A stretch of DNA of 64,000 nucleotides from Arthrobacter sp. zg-Y919. GTDB lineage: Bacteria; Actinomycetota; Actinomycetes; Actinomycetales; Micrococcaceae. The notes under the pieces were generated by a model. That model had not been told where the DNA came from, did not search any database, and was given only the letters and a program-made list of their open reading frames with translations. The translations under genes and the position numbers were made by a program. This document shows, piece by piece, positions 59,316-64,000 of the stretch. How positions within the stretch are numbered: the first letter of the stretch is position 1; each line of letters starts with the position of its first letter. The stretch is taken from positions 2,480,001 to 2,544,000 of the forward strand of contig NZ_CP126242.1 of assembly GCF_030142045.1 (NCBI RefSeq), written 5' to 3'.

Positions 59316-60449
59316 CTAGGCGTCGTAGTCCACGCTGACTTCGCTGCTGGTGGGGCGGCTCTGGCACGTCAGGATGTAGCCACGCTCCAGTTCCTCCGGT
59401 TCCAGTGCATAGTTCTCCTCCATGTCCACGCTGCCGGAGACCAGCTTGGCGCGGCAGGTGCCGCAGACACCACCGGCGCAGGCGAACGGTACATCAGGGC
59501 GCACCCGGAGGGCAGCGTTGAGCACCGATTCACGGGCATGCACCGGGCTGGCCACCTTGCCCTGCAGTCCGTCCAGCCGGAAAGTGATGTCGAAGTTGTC
59601 CCCGGAACTGTCGCGGAGAACGGGCCGGCCGGTGGAACCTTCCGGACGGTCTGGACGTGCCGTGGTGAACAATTCGAAACGCACCTTGGCCGGGTCAACC
59701 CCGCGCTCTGAGAGGGCATCGCGGCACAGCTGGACCAGGTCGAACGGGCCGCAGAGGAACCATTCATCCACTTCCCCAGCCGGCAGTACCGAGTCGATCA
59801 GGGTGGTGATCTTCCCGGCGTCGAGTCGTCCGCTGAGCAGCGGCGAAATGCGCTGCTCACGGGAAAGGACGTGGTGCAGGGCGAAGCGGGACGGATACCG
59901 GTCCTTCAGGTCCGCCAGCTCTTCGAGGAACATCACGTCCATCGCCGCCTTGTTCGCGTAGACGAGATCAAAGCGGGTGGTCGGCGACGAGGCCAGCACG
60001 GTCCGCGCGATGGCAATGACGGGCGTGATGCCCGACCCTGCAGCGACGGCGGCAAACATCTGCCCATGCGCCGGTCCCAGGTCGGCGGTGCCGGGGGCAT
60101 GGCGGGAGATGAAACTGCCGGCCGGGCTCATCACGTCCAGCACGTCACCGGCCTTCAGATGCTCGTTCACCCAGGAGGAAAACAGTCCCCCGAGATCCCG
60201 TTTGACTGCCACCCGCAGTTCTCCGGGTAGCGGTTCGGCGCAGATGGAATAGCTGCGCCGCAGCTCCGTGCCGTCCAGCACGGTTCGCAGGGCGACGTAC
60301 TGGCCCGGCAGGTAGGAGTAGGACTCCACGAGTTCCGGCGGCACGCCGAAGGTGACCTCCACGGCGTCGTCGGTCAATCTGCGTACGGCGGCAACCGTCA
60401 GGGGGTGGAAGGCGCCGCGGCGCAGCGGCGCTTCGGGAAGGACGGTCAT
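59316..60449 (-). CDS. paaE: Phenylacetyl-CoA epoxidase reductase subunit
   Basis: A 377-residue FAD/[2Fe-2S] reductase of the phenylacetyl-CoA 1,2-epoxidase. It carries an FNR-like part: LPGQYVALRTVLDGTELRRSYSICAEP near residue 50 and a nucleotide-binding AAGSGITPVIAIARTVLA near 130. A C-terminal plant-type ferredoxin domain has CAGGVCGTC near residue 322 and a fourth Cys in GYILTCQSRP near 360. It passes electrons from NADPH to the PaaAC oxygenase. The start is 3 bases after the paaD stop. Confidence 0.94.
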   Translation of the reverse strand: MTVLPEAPLRRGAFHPLTVAAVRRLTDDAVEVTFGVPPELVESYSYLPGQYVALRTVLDGTELRRSYSICAEPLPGELRVAVKRDLGGLFSSWVNEHLKAGDVLDVMSPAGSFISRHAPGTADLGPAHGQMFAAVAAGSGITPVIAIARTVLASSPTTRFDLVYANKAAMDVMFLEELADLKDRYPSRFALHHVLSREQRISPLLSGRLDAGKITTLIDSVLPAGEVDEWFLCGPFDLVQLCRDALSERGVDPAKVRFELFTTARPDRPEGSTGRPVLRDSSGDNFDITFRLDGLQGKVASPVHARESVLNAALRVRPDVPFACAGGVCGTCRAKLVSGSVDMEENYALEPEELERGYILTCQSRPTSSEVSVDYDA

Positions 60450-60452
60450 GGG

Positions 60453-61031
60453 TCAGAGCACCTTGAAGTAGTCGAACGGCTCCCGGCACTCGCCGCAGAC
60501 CCAGAGCGCCTTGCAGGACGTGGACCCGAAGCGGGTCAGTTCATGGGTATTCAGCGAGGAACACTGGGGGCATTTCACGCTCAGGCCCACCCGCACGGGT
60601 CCCGCAGCGGCACGGCCCGACGGCGGCGCGATGCCGTAGGCGTCCAGCTTCGCCTTTCCGGCGCTGCTCATCCAGTCGGTGGTCCATGCCGGTGCAAGCT
60701 CCAGCGAAACCGAGACGGCGGGATAGCCGGCAGCGCGGAGGGCCGCGGTGACGTCGGAGCGGATGGCGTCCATGGCGGGGCAGCCGGAATAGGTGGGTGT
60801 GATGGCCACCTCGACGCGGTCGCCGGAAATCTCCACCCGCCGCAGCACACCGAGGTCCTCGATGGTCAGTACCGGAATCTCGGGATCACAGACCGTCGCG
60901 GCCACATCCCAGGCGGCTGCGGCCGCCGGGTCGGCCGGGCGCAGGACGGGAGGTTCCGGCCGCATATCCGGGGTTTCCGGATGTGCGGCAGGTGGTTGCG
61001 GACGCAGGCGGGATTCCATCAGGCTCACCAT
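60453..61031 (-). CDS. paaD: PaaD, phenylacetyl-CoA epoxidase maturation protein
   Basis: A 192-residue protein of the DUF59/MIP18-like family, needed for building the iron-sulfur or metal centre of the epoxidase. The DUF59 region is EIPVLTIEDLGVLRRVEISGDRVEVAITPTYSGCPAMDAI near 50-95. The C-terminus has a zinc-ribbon-like arrangement, CPQCSS, then CKALWVCGECREPFDYFKVL. Its ATG overlaps the paaC stop by seven bases; a later Met (residue 5) is possible. Confidence 0.92.
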   Translation of the reverse strand: MVSLMESRLRPQPPAAHPETPDMRPEPPVLRPADPAAAAAWDVAATVCDPEIPVLTIEDLGVLRRVEISGDRVEVAITPTYSGCPAMDAIRSDVTAALRAAGYPAVSVSLELAPAWTTDWMSSAGKAKLDAYGIAPPSGRAAAGPVRVGLSVKCPQCSSLNTHELTRFGSTSCKALWVCGECREPFDYFKVL

Positions 61032-61843
61032 GCGGCACCGGGATGTTGGCGGGCCAGCACCTGCATCTCGGCCAGCAGGTAGCCCAGGTGCTCACTGTGC
61101 CGGCCCTGCCGGCCACCGCCGGGGGCAGGTGGAACCGCGGGCAGCTCCACTTCGGCTTCGCGGAGCACAGCGGCGATGTCGCGGTCAAAGGCAGCCTTCA
61201 GCGACGAGGGCAGGACGGCACGGCCGCCGAGTGAGACCACGAGTTCGTCGTCGTCGAACAGCTCGCCCACGTACGGCCAGGTGAGTTCGAGCGCGCGGAT
61301 CATCCGGCGTCGGGATTCGTCCGTACCCAGGGCCAGCCGGAGCACCCACTGGATGCTGTGGTCCCGGTGATAGTCCACTTCCTTGACCGCCTTGGCGGCG
61401 ATCGCGGACAGGGTGGGGTCGGTGGAATGCTGCAGGGCCGAGTAAAGCCCGAACTGATAGCAGGAAACCGCCAGCTGCCGGGCGATGGTCCGGGCGAAGT
61501 CGCCGTTGGGCTGTTCCACCAGATGCACCGAACGGAATTCGGTCTCGTCCCGCCAGTACGCGAGGTCGTCCTCGGTGCGGCCGTCGGCGCTGCCGGCATA
61601 GCTGAGGAAGGACCGGGCGTGGCCGATCAGGTCCAGCGCAATGTTGCCCAGCGCAACGTCTTCCTCCAGTTCCGGCGCCCGGGAAATCCACCAGCCCAGG
61701 CGCTGGGCCAGCACCAGGGCGTCGTCGCCAAGGCGCAGGGCGTAGGCGGCGGTGTCCGGATCGGCACGGGTTTGTGCAGCGGCAATGTCCTCCGGCCGAA
61801 GTGCGTTGCCGGGAGTGATGCGGGTAGCGCTGTCCGAATTCAC
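61025..61843 (-). CDS. paaC: Phenylacetyl-CoA epoxidase subunit PaaC
   Basis: A 272-residue ferritin-like structural subunit of the oxygenase, which pairs with PaaA. Features: YALRLGDDALVLAQRLGWWISRAPELEEDVALGNIALDLIGHARSFL near residue 30, LAVSCYQFGLYSALQHSTDP, and KEVDYHRDHSIQWVLRLALGTDES near 155, all typical of PaaC. The GTG start at 61843 overlaps the paaB stop as GTGA; reading further upstream is out of frame through paaB. Confidence 0.93.
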   Translation of the reverse strand: MNSDSATRITPGNALRPEDIAAAQTRADPDTAAYALRLGDDALVLAQRLGWWISRAPELEEDVALGNIALDLIGHARSFLSYAGSADGRTEDDLAYWRDETEFRSVHLVEQPNGDFARTIARQLAVSCYQFGLYSALQHSTDPTLSAIAAKAVKEVDYHRDHSIQWVLRLALGTDESRRRMIRALELTWPYVGELFDDDELVVSLGGRAVLPSSLKAAFDRDIAAVLREAEVELPAVPPAPGGGRQGRHSEHLGYLLAEMQVLARQHPGAAW

Positions 61844-62271
61844 AGGTGCTTCACCCCCTCGGACTTGGTGTAGTAGGTGGCGTGCCGGTAATCCTTGCCC
61901 TGCGGGGACTCGAAGAACTGCCCCTTGGCATCGGGGTCGCTGGCGATGATGGCCGACGCCGGCACCACCCAGAGCGAGACACCCTCGTTGCGCCGGGTGT
62001 AAAGGTCGCGTGCGTTGCGGACGGCCATATCGGCGTCGGGGGCGTGCAGCGAACCGGCATGGACGTGGGACAGCCCCCGGGAGGACCGGACAAAGACTTC
62101 CCACAGCGGCCAGGCGGTCCGGGAAGCCCCAGCCGTGCCGGGGTCTGCGTGCTTCTCGGCCGCTTCGGTCAGGGCCGTGCCGGTTGCCGCGCCCGTTGCC
62201 GGGTCCTGCGGTGCCGTGGCTGTCCCGACCGGTTTGGAACCGTCGTCGCCCGTTGTGGATCCACCGGTCAT
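61840..62271 (-). CDS. paaB: Phenylacetyl-CoA epoxidase subunit PaaB with N-terminal extension
   Basis: A 143-residue protein. The C-terminal 95 residues match PaaB (usual length about 95): WPLWEVFVRSSRGLSHVHAGSLHAPDADMAVRNARDLYTRR, then VSLWVVPASAII and FFESPQGKDYRHATYYT. The first 48 residues are a Gly/Thr/Ala-rich extension without known homology. A later start is possible, but no ATG or GTG lies close to the PaaB core, so the extension is likely real. PaaB is required for epoxidase assembly. Confidence 0.9.
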   Translation of the reverse strand: MTGGSTTGDDGSKPVGTATAPQDPATGAATGTALTEAAEKHADPGTAGASRTAWPLWEVFVRSSRGLSHVHAGSLHAPDADMAVRNARDLYTRRNEGVSLWVVPASAIIASDPDAKGQFFESPQGKDYRHATYYTKSEGVKHL

Positions 62272-62273
62272 CG

Positions 62274-63236
62274 CTAAGCCACCCCCGCTTCGGCCGAGCC
62301 GGCACCTGCCGCTTGCCGCGCAGCATAGGCCGCCGCGGCTTCCCGCACCCAGGCGCCGTCTTCATGGGCTTCCCGCCGCCGGGCCAGCCGCTGTGAGTTG
62401 CACGGCCCGCGCCCGGCGAGGACCTCGGAAAACTCGTTCCAGTCCAGCGGCCCGTGTTCCCAGCTGCCGGTCTCCCCGTTGTAGCGGATGTCCTCGTCGG
62501 GAAGGGTCAGCCCGAGGACTTTCACCTGTTCCACGATCATTCCGACAAACCGGGACCGGAGTTCGTCATTGGTGAAGCGCTTGATGTTCCAGGCCATGGA
62601 CTGGCGTGAGTTCGGGGAATCCTCATCCGGCGGTCCGAACATCATCAGCGACGGCGCGTACCAGCGGTTGATTGCGTCCTGGGCCATCTCGCGCTGCGCG
62701 GGCGTGCCGTTGGCCAGTTCCAGCAGGATCTCGAAGCCCTGCCGCTGGTGGAAGGATTCCTCCTTGCAGATCCGCACCATGGCCCGTCCGTAGGGGCCGT
62801 AGGAGGCCCGGCAGAGCGGCACCTGGTTGCAGATTGCGGCACCGTCCACGAGCCAGCCGATGGCCCCCATGTCCGCCCAGGTCAGTGTGGGGTAGTTGAA
62901 GATGCTTGAGTAGCGCGCCTTGCCGGCGATGAGGTCGGCGGTCATCCGGTCCCGCGGGGTGCCCAGCGTTTCGGCGGCGGAGTACAGGTAGAGCCCGTGG
63001 CCTGCTTCATCCTGGACCTTGGCCATGAGGATCGCTTTGCGCTTCAGGGAGGGTGCACGGGTGATCCAGTTGGCTTCGGGCTGCATACCGATGATTTCCG
63101 AATGCGCATGCTGCGAGATCTGCCGCACGAGGGTCTTGCGGTAGCCCTCGGGCATCCAGTCGCGCGGCTCCACCCTGGCATCCGCCGCAATCAGCGCCTC
63201 GAAGTGCTTCTGGCCGGCTGAAGGCTCTGCACTCAT
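62274..63236 (-). CDS. paaA: Phenylacetyl-CoA epoxidase catalytic subunit PaaA
   Basis: A 320-residue di-iron oxygenase subunit that, with PaaC, epoxidises phenylacetyl-CoA. Carboxylate/histidine helices are visible: [20 protein letters not shown] near residue 38, [20 protein letters not shown] near 73, [23 protein letters not shown] near 155, and the [23 protein letters not shown] end. The N-terminus [17 protein letters not shown] is standard. It is the first gene of the operon, 2 bases before paaB. A PaaR-like operator lies upstream. Confidence 0.95.
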   Translation of the reverse strand: MSAEPSAGQKHFEALIAADARVEPRDWMPEGYRKTLVRQISQHAHSEIIGMQPEANWITRAPSLKRKAILMAKVQDEAGHGLYLYSAAETLGTPRDRMTADLIAGKARYSSIFNYPTLTWADMGAIGWLVDGAAICNQVPLCRASYGPYGRAMVRICKEESFHQRQGFEILLELANGTPAQREMAQDAINRWYAPSLMMFGPPDEDSPNSRQSMAWNIKRFTNDELRSRFVGMIVEQVKVLGLTLPDEDIRYNGETGSWEHGPLDWNEFSEVLAGRGPCNSQRLARRREAHEDGAWVREAAAAYAARQAAGAGSAEAGVA

Positions 63237-63268
63237 GGTTACTCCGCCATCCTGCTCATTTAATAATT

Positions 63269-63290
63269 ACTGACCGTTCGTTCAGGATAT
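63269..63290. promoter_or_regulatory. PaaR-like operator upstream of paaA
   Basis: ACTGACCGTTCGTTCAGG plus ATAT. The left half matches the dyad ACTnACCGnnCGnnCGGTnAGT that I recall for the TetR-type PaaR of Corynebacterium glutamicum; the right half is degenerate. It lies about 35-55 bases before the paaA ATG, beside an AT-rich TAATTATTAAAT that could contain the -10. Confidence 0.55.
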
Positions 63291-63367
63291 GGAGGGGTGT
63301 TGTGCCCGTCAAGGGTCCGGGCTATGGAAAACTGATGGAAAGAAGTGACGGTCTGGAGAGGATTGTG

Positions 63368-64000
63368 ATGGCTATACCCGAGCCCGGTGCCGGCCGCCGG
63401 ACCGTTCCAGCCGGCGTGCCTTCCACCAGCGGATCACCTGCAGGGCAGGCAGACGCCGGTCATGCAGAGGCGAAGCAGGCAGAGACAGCGCAGGCCGCCG
63501 CAGGGCAGGCAGAGACAGCGCAGGCAGAGCGGCCATCGGTCGCCGTCGTCATTGTGCCCACCCTTCTGGGACTGCTGGGTTTCTTTGCCGTTGCGGCCGC
63601 TGTGACCGCTGATGCCGCCACGGTCAGTGTCACCGTTCCCGGGATGCTGCTGGCCCTTACCGCCCTGGTGGTGGCCGGGGTCAGTCCGCTGTACGCCCGG
63701 AATTCCACCTGGCTGTCCCTGCGCCGCCCGGCCGTGCTGCTGGCTTTATGCCTTCTGGTGGAGGCGGCATTGTTCCTGTTCGCTCCGCAGCTGGTCCTGT
63801 TCTCGTTGCCCGCACTGCCGCTCGCGCTGGGCGGGGGTGCGGTACTGCTGGCCACGAGCCTGTGGGGACAGTTCCGCAAGGGTCCGGCAGCCGAGCCGGT
63901 GCTGCTCCCCCTGCGTGAATCGCCGCCCCGGCCCTTCACTTCGACCCTGCTGGTGGTGGCGGTGAACTGGGCGCTCTTCCTTGCGGCCGGAGCATTGTGC
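63368..64000 (+). CDS. Membrane protein of unknown function (partial, runs off the window)
   Basis: An open frame begins at ATG 63368 and continues past the right edge, at least 211 residues. Residues 1-55 are a hydrophilic Ala/Gly/Glu/Gln-rich tail with a repeated GQAETAQA unit. Then come hydrophobic helices: VAVVIVPTLLGLLGFFAVAAAV, MLLALTALVVAGVSPL, AVLLALCLLVEAALFLF, LALGGGAVLLATSLW and LLVVAVNWALFLAAGALC. No family is recognised. The start is close to the divergent paaA gene (131 bp), so a shared regulatory region is possible. Confidence 0.7.
   Translation, partial: MAIPEPGAGRRTVPAGVPSTSGSPAGQADAGHAEAKQAETAQAAAGQAETAQAERPSVAVVIVPTLLGLLGFFAVAAAVTADAATVSVTVPGMLLALTALVVAGVSPLYARNSTWLSLRRPAVLLALCLLVEAALFLFAPQLVLFSLPALPLALGGGAVLLATSLWGQFRKGPAAEPVLLPLRESPPRPFTSTLLVVAVNWALFLAAGALC

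Overview
The window is high-GC chromosomal DNA of an actinobacterium. It most resembles Arthrobacter or a close relative in the Micrococcaceae. Reasons: a complete C50-carotenoid operon (crtE-crtB-crtI-crtYe-crtYf-crtEb), a DUF4193 zinc-ribbon protein, an FprA-type ferredoxin reductase, a DUF222/HNH '13E12-type' gene, a menaquinone gene set with a MenJ-like reductase (fits partly saturated menaquinone), frequent GTG starts, and 4-bp GTGA/ATGA gene overlaps. There are no rRNAs, phage genes, insertion sequences or CRISPR arrays. One tRNA (Tyr, GTA) is present.

Layout. 1-9.8 kb: end of a DNA-glycosylase-like gene, an Amt ammonium transporter carrying a PII-like tail, formaldehyde dehydrogenase, thioredoxin, a MarR regulator, tRNA-Tyr, a small secreted protein, YajQ, a histidine phosphatase, HtpX, an MFS transporter and a metallo-hydrolase. 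9.8-13.5 kb: two overlapping alpha/beta hydrolases, then a Fur-family regulator with a 27-bp operator palindrome and the catalase it probably controls. 13.5-20.4 kb: the carotenoid operon on the minus strand with idi divergent and a glycosyltransferase convergent to idi. 20.5-24 kb: a membrane protein, TerC behind a yybP-ykoY-type (manganese) riboswitch candidate, DUF4193 and a YtxH-like protein. 24-30 kb: an alcohol/acetaldehyde oxidation unit (DUF779, AdhP, aldehyde dehydrogenase) with an AcoR-like GAF regulator, then ferredoxin-NADP reductase. 30-33.7 kb: RarD, a tandem-repeat spacer and a frameshifted DUF222-HNH gene. 33.7-38.4 kb: GABA aminotransferase and an aldehyde dehydrogenase (putrescine/GABA breakdown), a DUF1089 protein, a SUKH-like protein and a HIT hydrolase. 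38.5-50 kb: menaquinone genes (polyprenyl diphosphate synthase, MenJ-like reductase, MenG, isochorismate synthase, MenD, MenC) split by a polar amino-acid ABC transporter with two paralogous binding proteins. 50-53 kb: PAP2 phosphatase, MFS transporter, metallo-hydrolase. 53-58 kb: branched-chain 2-oxoacid dehydrogenase E1alpha-E1beta-E2 with a divergent Lrp/AsnC regulator. 58.5-63.3 kb: the phenylacetate operon paaABCDE plus an enoyl-CoA hydratase behind a PaaR-like operator. The window ends inside a membrane protein gene.

Most of the sequence is ordinary metabolism. The points most worth a second look are the TerC leader RNA, the Amt-PII fusion, the C7 frameshift in the HNH gene, the AcoR-like regulator without an AAA+ domain next to overlapping palindromes, and a repeated pattern of short tandem duplications at gene 3' ends that carry spare copies of the stop codon.
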